In this document: positions 13,382 to 21,502 of the stretch, piece after piece
Position numbering within the stretch: the first letter of the stretch is position 1
Layout of the letters: each line of letters starts with the position of its first letter
NCBI RefSeq assembly: GCF_001469215.1
Contig: NZ_LOFH01000016.1
Coordinates: 1 to 64,000 of the forward strand
Reading direction: 5' to 3'
Length of the DNA: 64,000 bases
Source: Pseudoalteromonas sp. H105
GTDB lineage: Bacteria > Pseudomonadota > Gammaproteobacteria > Enterobacterales > Alteromonadaceae
Notes under the pieces: model-generated
Seen by the model: only the letters and a program-made list of their open reading frames with translations
What the model was told of the DNA's origin: nothing
Databases searched by the model: none
Made by a program: the position numbers and the translations under genes

Positions 13382-14002
13382 CTAGTCTTTAGAAAGAATA
13401 ATTAAATGTCTTTGTGCATCTAACTCTGGTACTTCCAATGCTATCTTTTGCTCAAATTTAATGCCTGCAGGTAATGATTCTAGCTCGTCACTAGGAAACA
13501 CACCCTTTAATGCTATAAATTTACCTGAATGATCAATCAAGTGCGAACACCAGTCAACCATATCTTGCAATGAAGCAAATGCACGACTTAACACACCATC
13601 TAATTTAACACTTGGTTGGTATTGTTCAACTCTAGACTGTACTGGGGTGACATTTTTAAGGCCAAGCTCATGTTTAACTTGCATTAAAAATCTTACTCGC
13701 TTGCCTAAACTATCTAATAAAACAAACTGAGTATCGGGTAGCGCTATCGCTAAAACAATACCTGGTAAGCCAGGGCCGGTACCAACATCAATATAATGAT
13801 GACCGGGTAGGTGAGGAGCAACAACTAAACTATCCATGATGTGTTTAATCATCATTTCCTCTGGCATACGCACAGACGTTAGATTATATGCTTTGTTCCA
13901 TTTGTTAAGTAGCTCAACATATTGAACGAGTTGCTGCTGTTGTTTTTCAGTTAGCGCAATATCAGTTTGCGCTAACAAAGAGGTCAATTGTTGCTGTAAC
14001 AC
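13382..14002 (-). CDS. rsmG: 16S rRNA (guanine527-N7)-methyltransferase
   Basis: RsmG methylates G527 of 16S rRNA using SAM. The 206-aa protein (E. coli 207) has the SAM-binding motif [18 protein letters not shown] near residues 70-87 and the [12 protein letters not shown] motif. It lies in the mnmG-rsmG-parA-parB cluster, 15 bp after mnmG. Confidence 0.97.
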   Translation of the reverse strand: MLQQQLTSLLAQTDIALTEKQQQQLVQYVELLNKWNKAYNLTSVRMPEEMMIKHIMDSLVVAPHLPGHHYIDVGTGPGLPGIVLAIALPDTQFVLLDSLGKRVRFLMQVKHELGLKNVTPVQSRVEQYQPSVKLDGVLSRAFASLQDMVDWCSHLIDHSGKFIALKGVFPSDELESLPAGIKFEQKIALEVPELDAQRHLIILSKD

Positions 14003-14017
14003 AGTATTCCTTAATCG

Positions 14018-15907
14018 TTACGCAATTTTACGTAACAAGCCTTGCTTCTTTAGATACACTAATAATAGCGAAATCGCCGCAGGGGTGATACCAGAAATAC
14101 GCGATGCTTGACCGATAGTGTCTGGGCGGGCTTCTGTTAACTTAGCAACAACCTCATTTGATAACCCTGAAACAGTCGAATAATCATAATCTTTTGGTAA
14201 TACCGTTTCTTCGTGTCGTAATTGTTTATTGATCTCATCTTGCTGGCGTGCAATGTAACCAGCATATTTAGTATGGATCTCAACTTGCTCAAGTGCCGCT
14301 GCATTATCAAATTCAGATCCAAGGCCATCAATAGCCATTAGATCGTTATAACGAATTTCAGGACGACGCAAAAGATCTTCTAAACTTGCTTCACGTACCA
14401 ATGGTGTTTTCAATAAGTTATTTACTTGATCAATCACAGCATGATCTTTATGGATCCACATTTCTTTAATGCGTTGTGATTCTTTTGCGATCACATCCAT
14501 TTTTTCATTAAATGATTGCCAACGCTCATCATTGACTAACCCTAGTTCACGGCCTTTTGCAGTTAAGCGAATATCCGCATTATCTTCACGTAGTAATAAA
14601 CGGTATTCAGCACGGCTAGTAAACATGCGGTATGGTTCTTTAGTACCGAGTGTTGTTAAGTCATCAATAAGTACGCCCACATAGGCTTCGTCACGACGTG
14701 GAGTCCATGGTTCTTTACCTTGAACTTGAAGCGCTGCATTCATACCCGCAATTAAACCTTGTGCCCCCGCTTCTTCATACCCAGTGGTGCCATTGATTTG
14801 GCCAGCAAAGAATAAACCATCAATAAATTTAGTTTCGAGTGATTTCTTTAAATCGCGAGGATCAAAAAAGTCATACTCAATGGCGTAGCCTGGGCGACAA
14901 ATATGTGCATTTTCAAAACCAGCTATTGATTGGACGATTTCAAGTTGAACATCAAATGGTAAGCTAGTTGATATTCCATTAGGGTAAAGCTCATATGAGG
15001 TTAATCCTTCTGGCTCGACAAAAATTTGGTGTTTATCTTTATCTGCAAAACGAACGATCTTGTCTTCAATAGAAGGGCAGTAGCGTGGGCCAATGCCTTC
15101 AATTACACCTGAATACATTGGCGAACGGTGTAAATTATTACGGATCACATCATGCGTTTTTTCATTAGTGTACGTGATGTAACACGGGATCTGTTGTGGA
15201 TGATCTGATTGCTTACCTAAAAATGAAAATACAGGCGTCGGTGCATCACCGGGCTGTTCTTGCATTTTTGTAAAATCAACAGTACGTGCATCAATACGTG
15301 GTGGAGTTCCGGTTTTTAAGCGATCAACCCGAAATGGTAATTCACGTAAACGATCAGCCAAAGCAATTGAAGGTGGATCACCTGCACGGCCGCCTTTAAA
15401 GTTCTCTAACCCTATGTGTATTTGACCACCTAAGAAAGTGCCTACAGTCAATACAACGGAAGGTGCACTAAAGCGTAAACCCATTTGGGTAACAACGCCT
15501 TTAACTTGGTTATTTTCAACAATGAGATCATCACATGATTGTTGAAAGATCTTAAGATTATCTTGGTTTTGTAGAATGTCTTGAATGGCTGCTTTATATA
15601 AAGCACGATCTGCTTGTGCACGTGTTGCACGGACAGCAGGGCCTTTAGAAGAATTGAGTGTTCGAAATTGAATGCCCCCTTTATCAATGGCCTGAGCCAT
15701 TGCACCACCGAGTGCATCGATTTCTTTAACTAAATGACCCTTACCAATTCCACCAATGGCAGGGTTGCATGACATTTGGCCTAAGGTATCCATGTTGTGA
15801 GTTAGCAAAAGCGTATTCATTCCCATACGCGCAGCAGCCAATGCAGCTTCAGTACCTGCATGTCCACCACCAACAACAATAACATCAAAATTTTCATGAA
15901 AAATCAT
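14018..15907 (-). CDS. mnmG: tRNA uridine 5-carboxymethylaminomethyl synthesis protein MnmG
   Basis: With MnmE (also in this window), MnmG modifies U34 of certain tRNAs. The 629-aa protein matches E. coli (629). It has the FAD-binding motif [19 protein letters not shown] near residues 11-29, [11 protein letters not shown], and the family motif near the FAD site ([17 protein letters not shown]). Transcription runs away from the adjacent oriC, as in E. coli. Confidence 0.98.
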   Translation of the reverse strand: MIFHENFDVIVVGGGHAGTEAALAAARMGMNTLLLTHNMDTLGQMSCNPAIGGIGKGHLVKEIDALGGAMAQAIDKGGIQFRTLNSSKGPAVRATRAQADRALYKAAIQDILQNQDNLKIFQQSCDDLIVENNQVKGVVTQMGLRFSAPSVVLTVGTFLGGQIHIGLENFKGGRAGDPPSIALADRLRELPFRVDRLKTGTPPRIDARTVDFTKMQEQPGDAPTPVFSFLGKQSDHPQQIPCYITYTNEKTHDVIRNNLHRSPMYSGVIEGIGPRYCPSIEDKIVRFADKDKHQIFVEPEGLTSYELYPNGISTSLPFDVQLEIVQSIAGFENAHICRPGYAIEYDFFDPRDLKKSLETKFIDGLFFAGQINGTTGYEEAGAQGLIAGMNAALQVQGKEPWTPRRDEAYVGVLIDDLTTLGTKEPYRMFTSRAEYRLLLREDNADIRLTAKGRELGLVNDERWQSFNEKMDVIAKESQRIKEMWIHKDHAVIDQVNNLLKTPLVREASLEDLLRRPEIRYNDLMAIDGLGSEFDNAAALEQVEIHTKYAGYIARQQDEINKQLRHEETVLPKDYDYSTVSGLSNEVVAKLTEARPDTIGQASRISGITPAAISLLLVYLKKQGLLRKIA

Positions 15908-16013
15908 TTCAGGATCCTACTTAAATCAACCAGCAAACTACCAAGGGGAGCGTATTCTACCTATAAATTGACAGAAGATAAATGATTAAACAGTGGTCAA
16001 GATCTAAGTAAGT

Positions 16014-16058
16014 GATCTCTAATAATATAAAGGATCTTTTAAAGAGATCTTTTATTTC
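16014..16058. other. oriC DNA-unwinding element (13-mers)
   Basis: Three 13-mers, each starting with GATCT, lie at 16014-16026 (GATCTCTAATAAT), 16033-16045 (GATCTTTTAAAGA) and 16046-16058 (GATCTTTTATTTC). They match the E. coli L/M/R pattern GATCTnTTnTTTT in form. This is where DnaA is expected to melt the origin. Confidence 0.8.
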
Positions 16059-16271
16059 TATTACTACTACTGATCAGGTTTTCTGTTGATAAGGTTTAGT
16101 TCATATATAAAAACATAGACTTAGATCAGATCTAAAGGTGTTTATATGATCGGATCAACACGAATATAAGCTCTGATCAAAACAGTCACTTATACACAGG
16201 GGGTATTCAAATGGATCTTATCCCATGGATAATAACCCTTTAAAACGCAGTTAGATCATAGGTTATCCACA
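16014..16271. other. oriC: Chromosomal replication origin oriC
   Basis: This is a gene-free stretch between mnmG and mioC with the E. coli layout. At the left are three AT-rich 13-mers starting with GATC. DnaA boxes follow in order: TTATCAACA (complement, 16084-16092, R1-like), TTATACACA (16190-16198, identical to E. coli R2), ATGGATAAT (16225-16233, R3-like) and TTATCCACA (16263-16271, identical to E. coli R4). At least fourteen GATC (Dam/SeqA) sites fall between 15998 and 16331. Fis and IHF sites were not assessed. Confidence 0.93.
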
Positions 16272-16329
16272 AACCGATCTAAATTATAAATAAATTGTGC
16301 ATAACTTTAGCTGGTGGATTAGTATTAGA

Positions 16330-16785
16330 TCACAGTGATTTTAGGTTGTTTATTTCGATCCACTGTGGCAACCAAGCTAAAGCAGTCTCTTCAGGTAGGC
16401 TTTCGTCAAGGATATTCAGTTCAAGCCGTTGTGCCGTACAGTGTGCGCCTTTACTTAAAAGTAACGCTTCTAAATTGCGGCCTGCAAGATTGTAAGTGTC
16501 ATAGCTAGTATCACCTAAGCCAATAACACTAAATTTTAATCCTTTTAAATCAAGTGCTTGTTTAATACTTTCAATAAAAGGGAGTAAGTTTTCAGGGTAA
16601 TCACCAGCGCCGTATGTTGATGTACACAAAAGCCAGATTGTGTTGTCTTGGTTAATATCATTAAAGCTAGGCTGATCATGCACTTCAGTTGGAATTCCTA
16701 AACTAATTAGCTGTTCTGCCAATTGCTCACCAACATATTCGGCAGATCCCATTTGGCTGCCAATTATAATATTTACCGAACACAT
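16330..16785 (-). CDS. mioC: MioC flavodoxin-like protein
   Basis: A 151-aa FMN-binding flavodoxin-family protein. It has the phosphate-binding segment IIGSQMGSAEYVGEQLAEQL at the N terminus, LLCTSTYGAGDYPENLLPF, and FSVIGLGDTSYDTYNLAGR. MioC is linked to biotin synthase electron transfer in E. coli. It is transcribed toward oriC, as in E. coli. I chose the ATG at 16785; a GTG five codons upstream (16800) is possible and neither has a strong ribosome-binding site. Confidence 0.93.
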   Translation of the reverse strand: MCSVNIIIGSQMGSAEYVGEQLAEQLISLGIPTEVHDQPSFNDINQDNTIWLLCTSTYGAGDYPENLLPFIESIKQALDLKGLKFSVIGLGDTSYDTYNLAGRNLEALLLSKGAHCTAQRLELNILDESLPEETALAWLPQWIEINNLKSL

Positions 16786-17648
16786 AAATTTACTGATCAC
16801 TCACCTACTTAATTTGCAGCTATGATAGCTAACTTTATTGCTCAGTAAAGAGAATACTTTAACTTTGTATAACTTTTTGTGAGTGAAAACTATTCATTCT
16901 GCTTAGTTTTATCTTAATTTATTGAAATTTATGAACAAAATAAAATATTCCTAAATGTAATCATCTGATAAAGCTGTGTGTAATTAGTGTGGAACCCTTG
17001 GGTTTTTACGAGTTGAACAATATTATAAATGACTAAGTTATTGATATTTTATAAGTAATGATGTGTTTATTTATATTGATAAATCAATAAGCACTATGTG
17101 GATAGATCTGCTGTGAATAACGATCATTTACAATAGTAAAAAAAATTGATGACATTGAATATTTTTCGATTACAGCCAAATTTACAGCTATTTTTCTAAA
17201 AAACGTGAAATTAAGCTAAAAATAATAAGGATCCTTGCTTCTTTTTTATAAGAAATAGGGAGGTTTATTAGAAGATCGTCGATTTGTGGATAAGTTTTTT
17301 TGTTTTATTAAGTGATCCTTCGCACTGGTTAACGCATTTTTCACTTTAGGATCGATCAACACAGCTTATTCCTGAGGGTTAAATCAGTTTTAATATCGCT
17401 TAATTTGAAGCTTAAATATTATAATAAAGGCTAGAATTTGGTTTTATATTAACTTAAATACACGTAAATTTACGTTAATCAACTTGGTATCAGACGGCTT
17501 TTTGAACATTCGAGTGAAGAAATACAGCTTTAATTGGGGGAGAGAGTCTCGTTTTTTAAAGTCATCCACGAGTTGTACGATTCACATTTTGATTTTTGAA
17601 AAGGAATTCTGAGGGTTTTATGTAAGAAGTTTTAAACTAAAAAAGGTC
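16786..17648. promoter_or_regulatory. Gene-free region upstream of mioC with DnaA boxes
   Basis: About 860 bp of AT-rich DNA without a convincing ORF. It carries minus-strand DnaA-box matches at 17097-17105 (complement CTATCCACA), 17112-17120 (TTATTCACA) and 17285-17293 (TTATCCACA), plus scattered GATC sites. The E. coli mioC promoter also carries a DnaA box. This could be mioC control or an extension of the origin. Confidence 0.6.
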
Positions 17649-17674
17649 AAAAAGAGTGTATTCACACTCTTTTT
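17649..17674 (-). terminator. Terminator, probably the original mnmE terminator displaced by the island
   Basis: The palindrome AAAGAGTG, loop, CACTCTTT with flanking A and T runs lies just outside the left island repeat. Removing the island would place it about 17 bp beyond the mnmE stop codon, so it is probably the ancestral terminator of the rpmH-mnmE operon. Confidence 0.65.
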
Positions 17675-17690
17675 TACTACACAAAATAAC

Positions 17691-17707
17691 GTTATTTACC
17701 GATACAA
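17691..17707 (-). repeat. Distal attachment-site core (att, oriC side)
   Basis: On the minus strand it reads TTGTATCGGTAAATAAC, differing by one base from the copy at 27290-27306. Read in the mnmE frame it also encodes Cys-Ile-Gly-Lys-stop (ATC for ATT is synonymous), but no mnmE sequence precedes it. It is therefore the displaced half of the crossover. Confidence 0.85.
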
Positions 17708-17748
17708 TAAGTGAAAAAACCAATAAAAACAGTAGGTTTATATTTTTT

Positions 17749-17810
17749 AGGTGGGTCTGTGGTGGCCCACTTTCGCATTAGAAAATATCGTGCAAGTAAA
17801 CTAAAGGAAA
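17749..17810. repeat. Integrase arm-type repeats, left end
   Basis: This stretch contains AGGTGGGTC (17749-17757), GTGGCCCAC (17762-17770) and GTAAACTAAAGGAAA (17796-17810). All three recur near the right end of the island (27131-27286), the last one as a perfect 15-bp inverted copy. Shared end motifs outside the core are what arm-type integrase or excisionase sites look like. Confidence 0.6.
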
Positions 17811-17833
17811 GTAAGCCCGATCACCAAGTTTAA

Positions 17834-18166
17834 TCATCGATAGTTTATAGATGCTTTTCTGTTAAGAGCTTTTGCTGAATGTTTGATGAAATCACTCAGA
17901 TCATCAGCACTTTCAACCTTATTACTAAACAGCCAGTCATCTAGTTCTAATCGATTAAAGATGATTCTTCTGCCATTAGGCTTTGAATGAGGGATGATCC
18001 CTGCGTGAGTGAGTTTATAAATATAGCTTTTAGCTAACCCCGTATAGATCACGCATTCATCTACGGTTAGATTGGATACAGTACTTAGATAGCTTTTTAT
18101 CTGTACTTTTTCTAGTAAAGTCATCTTTTCAACATTGCTTGGTCTGTCATTATTGCTCACGTTCAT
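17834..18166 (-). CDS. Helix-turn-helix DNA-binding protein, excisionase/AlpA-like
   Basis: A 110-aa protein. Residues ~35-80 form an HTH_17-type winged helix (LTVDECVIYTGLAKSYIYKL followed by IPHSKPNGRRIIFNRLELDDWL), the pattern of excisionases and AlpA-like activators. It is the gene closest to the distal att site, a usual place for a recombination directionality factor. A cluster of TTTCCCA-type repeats (18186-18211, minus strand) lies between it and the DUF927 gene and could be its operator. Whether it is an excisionase or a transcription regulator cannot be decided from sequence. Confidence 0.75.
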   Translation of the reverse strand: MNVSNNDRPSNVEKMTLLEKVQIKSYLSTVSNLTVDECVIYTGLAKSYIYKLTHAGIIPHSKPNGRRIIFNRLELDDWLFSNKVESADDLSDFIKHSAKALNRKASINYR

Positions 18167-18185
18167 GGTCTACTCTCTAAAATCT

Positions 18186-18211
18186 TTGGGAAAACGGGAA
18201 TATTGGGAAAA
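18186..18211 (-). promoter_or_regulatory. TTTCCCA-type repeat cluster upstream of the HTH gene
   Basis: On the minus strand two TTTCCCA copies flank a degenerate ATTCCCG at about 9-bp spacing. Two more TTTCCCA copies overlap the 3' end of the DUF927 gene region (18235-18254). The same motif recurs at 19986-20001 and 25945-25968. Confidence 0.5.
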
Positions 18212-18229
18212 TCAAATTAATTCATCACG

Positions 18230-19921
18230 TTAAGTTGGGAAATAAACTTGGGAAAGTGTCTCATCTAAAGCTAAATCAGCCACAATTTGTTGTGGTAGCA
18301 CCTTAAAGTAGCGACCACCAGGTGGCCCACCTGCGATTACTTTCTTGAATGTTCCTCGACCTTCACGACTTTCCAACCAATGATTTTTACACATTAGTTT
18401 AATCGTATGAGAAATATCAGTTCTATAACTAACCTTTAAGCCTTCCATAAATGCATCACGAGTTACGAACCAAGCAAGCTGACCATCTTTTTCTATTGCG
18501 TAGCCGAAGTTATCACCCAAAAACTTACCTTCAGGTAATAATTTCCGTCGCCAAAGTTTTAATGCAGCTGGTAATTGTTTTATCAACTTGTCATCTTCTG
18601 AGTCACTAGAAGAGCCACGTATTTCGAGCCAAGCATCAAATGCTTCTTTTGCACTTTTTTCAGCAAGGCCTTTAGGCCAAGGCATAAGCCCAGCTGAAGC
18701 TGCTAACTCACCACTCACGCCATGTAACGCAAATCTTTTTGCTGCTTCAATAACCTGATTGCCATTATTTTCTTTTGTTATTTCCCAATGGGTTAACATC
18801 GCTTTGATATTGCGATTTAAAAGAGTAGGGAGATCATCAATAGTGCTTAAGTACTCAACCCATTGTGGCATGACCGTGCCGTGATTTTCGTTAACGGCTT
18901 TCCAAATAGATTCAGAGAAGTCATTCATGTTGTTATGACCATAAAGATCGTCATAAGCACCATGTTGCCTTTGGGCTGGTACTTCTAAGAAACGGATTTC
19001 TTGACCTGCTTTTACGCCTTTATGTATTGATGAAAGTTTTTCTTCAAGTCCCATTTCACCGGTACTTAAAAAGATAAGTCGCCACTTTTTTCGCTGGCTT
19101 TGGGAGCCATCTTTATTACTGCGTGATTTTGACATTCCATTAGCTATTGTATAAATGGACTGATCGACGACCTCAGGGTCTACCTGATGCAGTTCATCTA
19201 AGCAAAGCAGTAAGTTATTGTGTTCTACCGCTATTGCTTCTAACCCATTAGCGGTGCTTCTCCATGCATAATAGAAGTCAGTACCTGAGTACAAGCTTGC
19301 AGCCATGATTAAGATCGTTGTTTTAGATACTTTGGACTTACCAAACAGGTGAACACCACAACTGGGCCAATTTAACCAATGAAGCAGGGGGGCACACAAG
19401 CCTGTGCAAACAGTAAATGCAAGTAATGGGTTATTAATACAAAGAGTACCAACCTCTTTCTGCCAACTAGATAAGGTACCTGCGGAACTTAAAAAATCAG
19501 CTTCTTTTGTGCCTGAGTAAATAACTTGCTCTGCTCCATTACTTACGCACCAACTGGGTGTAACAAAGCTATTATTTAGCCAGCCTGTTTGAGTCGCGCT
19601 TTTATATCGTTTTTCTGGCCTTGCTTGAATCAGGTAAGATGTTATTGGGTCCCATATACCTTTACGACTTGAAAGTGCAAGGCCTGTATCTACAAGCAAT
19701 TCTTTTAACACTTTACCTTGATCATTAATAATGTGGCGTCGTGGTATTAGCTTGCGTATGCAAATACCGTCTAAGTTTTTCCACTCAACAAGCAAGCCGT
19801 AGTCTCGAGTACTATTACCTCCTCTTGAAATGCCAAGCACTTGAATTGGGCCACACAAGAACCTTGGTTCTGAATCGGCTGTTGGGGTGTAAAATAAACC
19901 TGTTTCTCTAAGCTCAAACAT
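18230..19921 (-). CDS. DUF927-family ATPase, putative mobile-element helicase/primase component
   Basis: A 563-aa protein. Residues ~90-330 match the DUF927 P-loop ATPase layout: Walker A-like HLFGKSKVSKTT (192-202), the family WRSTANGLEAIA segment (220-231) and Walker B LLLCLDE (237-243). The usual second glycine of Walker A (GxxxxGK) is Ser199 here. DUF927 proteins are common on prophages and islands, where they are thought to act in replication. The C-terminal third looks like a winged-helix primase/helicase tail ending GGPPGGRYFKV. The ATG follows AAAGGAGC. The motif pair TGGGATG/CTGGGAAA lies 65 bp upstream of the start. Confidence 0.8.
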   Translation of the reverse strand: MFELRETGLFYTPTADSEPRFLCGPIQVLGISRGGNSTRDYGLLVEWKNLDGICIRKLIPRRHIINDQGKVLKELLVDTGLALSSRKGIWDPITSYLIQARPEKRYKSATQTGWLNNSFVTPSWCVSNGAEQVIYSGTKEADFLSSAGTLSSWQKEVGTLCINNPLLAFTVCTGLCAPLLHWLNWPSCGVHLFGKSKVSKTTILIMAASLYSGTDFYYAWRSTANGLEAIAVEHNNLLLCLDELHQVDPEVVDQSIYTIANGMSKSRSNKDGSQSQRKKWRLIFLSTGEMGLEEKLSSIHKGVKAGQEIRFLEVPAQRQHGAYDDLYGHNNMNDFSESIWKAVNENHGTVMPQWVEYLSTIDDLPTLLNRNIKAMLTHWEITKENNGNQVIEAAKRFALHGVSGELAASAGLMPWPKGLAEKSAKEAFDAWLEIRGSSSDSEDDKLIKQLPAALKLWRRKLLPEGKFLGDNFGYAIEKDGQLAWFVTRDAFMEGLKVSYRTDISHTIKLMCKNHWLESREGRGTFKKVIAGGPPGGRYFKVLPQQIVADLALDETLSQVYFPT

Positions 19922-19985
19922 AATAAAGCTCCTTTACTTTGATTTCTTTTAGTTTCGTTTGGAGTTATTTGAGCAGGAAATTTCA

Positions 19986-20001
19986 TGGGATGCTGGGAAA
20001 A
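19986..20001 (-). promoter_or_regulatory. TTTCCCA-type motif upstream of the DUF927 gene
   Basis: On the minus strand TTTCCCAG is followed by CATCCCA. It is the same motif as at 18186-18211 and 25945-25968, and is a possible shared operator. Confidence 0.35.
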
Positions 20002-20114
20002 ACTAGGGGGAATTTCAGTGGGTTTTTCAGCCCTTTAAAAATGCGGTGTTGATATTATGGGTACTCCTTTTTTACATAAAATTGGCGTAAAAATGACGTT
20101 TTTGAACGTAAAAA

Positions 20115-20130
20115 ATTAGGCATGCCTAAT
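20115..20130. repeat. Palindromic cassette-boundary repeat, copy 1
   Basis: Perfect 16-bp palindrome ATTAGGCATGCCTAAT flanked by A and T runs. It lies 24 bp after the stop of the 33-aa gene. Identical to copies 2-4. Confidence 0.9.
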
Positions 20131-20153
20131 TTTTTCGCTAGAAATATTGGATA

Positions 20154-20255
20154 TCAGTCGAATTTATTGAGGTTGTCGCGATTAAAATGAAATAGCAAAG
20201 CAAAAAATATCACCAACGTTGGAACCATGGCGTATCCTGTAAGTAAAGGAGCCAT
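20154..20255 (-). CDS. 33-aa single-pass membrane miniprotein
   Basis: A short frame reading M-A-P-L-L-T-G-Y-A-M-V-P, then a hydrophobic stretch (TLVIFFALLFHF), then the polar tail NRDNLNKFD. Its ATG lies two bases after the stop of the 39-aa gene and is preceded by AGAGGGG, so it is translationally linked. One membrane helix is predicted. Function unknown. It is the last of a three-gene set flanked by two copies of the palindromic repeat. Confidence 0.6.
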   Translation of the reverse strand: MAPLLTGYAMVPTLVIFFALLFHFNRDNLNKFD

Positions 20256-20257
20256 TG

Positions 20258-20377
20258 CTATATTTTCCCCTCTTTAATTGCTTCAAATAAATTATGCTTC
20301 AGTATGTTGTAGTGCCGAGTAGAGCGAATAGCCAGCACCATTAACACCCACATTTGAAACCATTCATAATCAGTCAT
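20258..20377 (-). CDS. 39-aa membrane-associated miniprotein
   Basis: The frame starts MTDYEWFQMWVLMVLAIRST: an amphipathic/hydrophobic N-terminal helix, then a basic stretch and a charged tail ending EAIKEGKI. It lies 9 bp after the 119-aa gene and 2 bp before the 33-aa gene. This layout and the ribosome-binding sites support real translation. Function unknown. An alternative is a bicistronic small toxin or holin-like pair, which I cannot support further. Confidence 0.6.
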   Translation of the reverse strand: MTDYEWFQMWVLMVLAIRSTRHYNILKHNLFEAIKEGKI

Positions 20378-20386
20378 AAGTACACC

Positions 20387-20746
20387 TTAATGTCTCGTAT
20401 TACCTAAGTAGATATTACCTTCCCAATTACAAAGCTCTAAAATCCAGTTACTAATTTTCAAACGTTTAGTTGGGTTAATGCCTGTGAAAGGAAAGAAAAT
20501 TTGAGCGCTACGATTTTTGAACGTTGAAAAGGGTTCCAATCGAATATCCCAAATATCGTCATGTTCATTCATAACATCAAATGCAAACGCTTTTTGTGTG
20601 GTTAAAGCAATGAACATCTCTTTTTCCGTTTCATTGCGAAGATTAAGCTCTAAACCTAATGGTTCACACTCGCCCTCAATACCAGCTAAGCGAATCTTCA
20701 GCTCATCGTATACAGGCTTAAATGGCCAAAGCTCTTTATTTATCAT
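20387..20746 (-). CDS. Hypothetical 119-aa cytosolic protein
   Basis: No family recognised. The protein has a conserved-looking N terminus MINKELWPFKPVYDELKIRL, no signal or membrane segment, and several Trp and Phe residues. I chose the ATG at 20746, which follows AAAGGAGAA; an in-frame TTG at 20761 is less likely. First gene of a three-gene unit (119, 39 and 33 aa) enclosed by repeat copies 1 and 2. Confidence 0.65.
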   Translation of the reverse strand: MINKELWPFKPVYDELKIRLAGIEGECEPLGLELNLRNETEKEMFIALTTQKAFAFDVMNEHDDIWDIRLEPFSTFKNRSAQIFFPFTGINPTKRLKISNWILELCNWEGNIYLGNTRH

Positions 20747-20763
20747 TATTTCTCCTTTCAAAA

Positions 20764-20779
20764 ATTAGGCATGCCTAAT
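20764..20779. repeat. Palindromic cassette-boundary repeat, copy 2
   Basis: ATTAGGCATGCCTAAT, 16 of 16 identical. It abuts the stop codon of the 71-aa gene (stop at 20780-20782) and ends about 18 bp upstream of the 119-aa gene start. Confidence 0.9.
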
Positions 20780-20995
20780 TTATAGATGAGTATCGTAGAG
20801 CTCACCACGAGCCTGAGCATCCTCAGCCTCTTCACGAGTCATATGCTCTCCATCAGCGATAATATTTCCCATACCATCATCAAGTTTATCTAGTTGTTCG
20901 CTTTCATTTTTGGCTGTTTCGCTGCAACTAAAAAATGCACTTGCTACGAACAAAGCTACAACAACCAATATTCCCAAAAAGCCTTCGAATCCCAT
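20780..20995 (-). CDS. 71-aa small membrane or lipoprotein-like protein
   Basis: The N-terminal hydrophobic segment GFLGILVVVALFVASAFFSC (about residues 5-24) is followed by an acidic tail rich in Asp and Glu. The cysteine after AFFS could be a weak lipobox or simply follow a membrane anchor. The ATG at 20995 follows GGAGGT; an upstream TTG was rejected. The gene is exactly enclosed by repeat copies 2 and 3. No family recognised. Confidence 0.65.
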   Translation of the reverse strand: MGFEGFLGILVVVALFVASAFFSCSETAKNESEQLDKLDDGMGNIIADGEHMTREEAEDAQARGELYDTHL

Positions 20996-21011
20996 TTTTA
21001 CCTCCAAATAA

Positions 21012-21027
21012 ATTAGGCATGCCTAAT
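21012..21027. repeat. Palindromic cassette-boundary repeat, copy 3
   Basis: ATTAGGCATGCCTAAT, just upstream of the ribosome-binding site of the 71-aa gene. This copy is 5' to genes on both sides, so it is not simply a terminator. The following 250 bp (21028-21283) hold no gene I can support and are AT-rich. Confidence 0.9.
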
Positions 21028-21283
21028 CCGATCGATTCATTGTCTTACTTTTAGTTAAGCTAATAAGTTCTTTTAAATCAATATGGAGGATGTCTTACAC
21101 GTTAAAATTTGAAGCATTAAAAATAATAATTTTCATGTGGTTATAGTAAATTATTCAAAATATATACTTTTACTTTTCTCAAAAAATAAGAATAAATAAC
21201 TAGCTTTTTGCTCAATTATTGCCATCCTATTAATGCTTAACTTATAAGCGTTAATTTTTAAATCAATCTAATGGAGTAGAATT

Positions 21284-21433
21284 ATGGCTGTTAAACATGT
21301 GCCAACTGGAATTGTTCACAAAGGAAGTAAAGGTGGATCTACAGGGTGTGGTTTTGATACTAAAAAGGAAGCCACCCACTGGGTAGAATCCCACTCTAAA
21401 ATCAACTGCGATAAAAACGGATGTAAAAACTGA
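21284..21433 (+). CDS. 49-aa cysteine-containing small protein
   Basis: A plus-strand frame starting MAVKHVPTGIVHKGSKGGST and ending INCDKNGCKN, with GGAG seven bases before the ATG. It is polar and basic with three cysteines (STGCGF, INCD, NGCK), possibly a small metal-binding fold. It is the only plus-strand gene in the island. It lies between repeat copies 3 and 4 and converges with the recombinase gene. No family recognised. Confidence 0.6.
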   Translation: MAVKHVPTGIVHKGSKGGSTGCGFDTKKEATHWVESHSKINCDKNGCKN

Positions 21434-21485
21434 GGATTAGTAGAGCAATAAACTAGGGCGATGTTAGTGTATTCGCCCATTCAAA

Positions 21486-21501
21486 ATTAGGCATGCCTAA
21501 T
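21486..21501. repeat. Palindromic cassette-boundary repeat, copy 4
   Basis: ATTAGGCATGCCTAAT ends one base before the stop triplet of the second recombinase (21503-21505) and lies 52 bp after the 49-aa gene. Confidence 0.9.
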
Positions 21502-21502
21502 T

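Noticed and set aside
20115-21501. CRISPR array
   Set aside because: The four palindromes are too far apart and irregularly spaced (230-640 bp), with genes in between and no cas genes.
20115-21501. Classical integron attC sites
   Set aside because: The repeats are perfect 16-bp palindromes without the GTTRRRY/RYYYAAC cores or the extrahelical bases of attC, and the recombinase is not an IntI type by eye.
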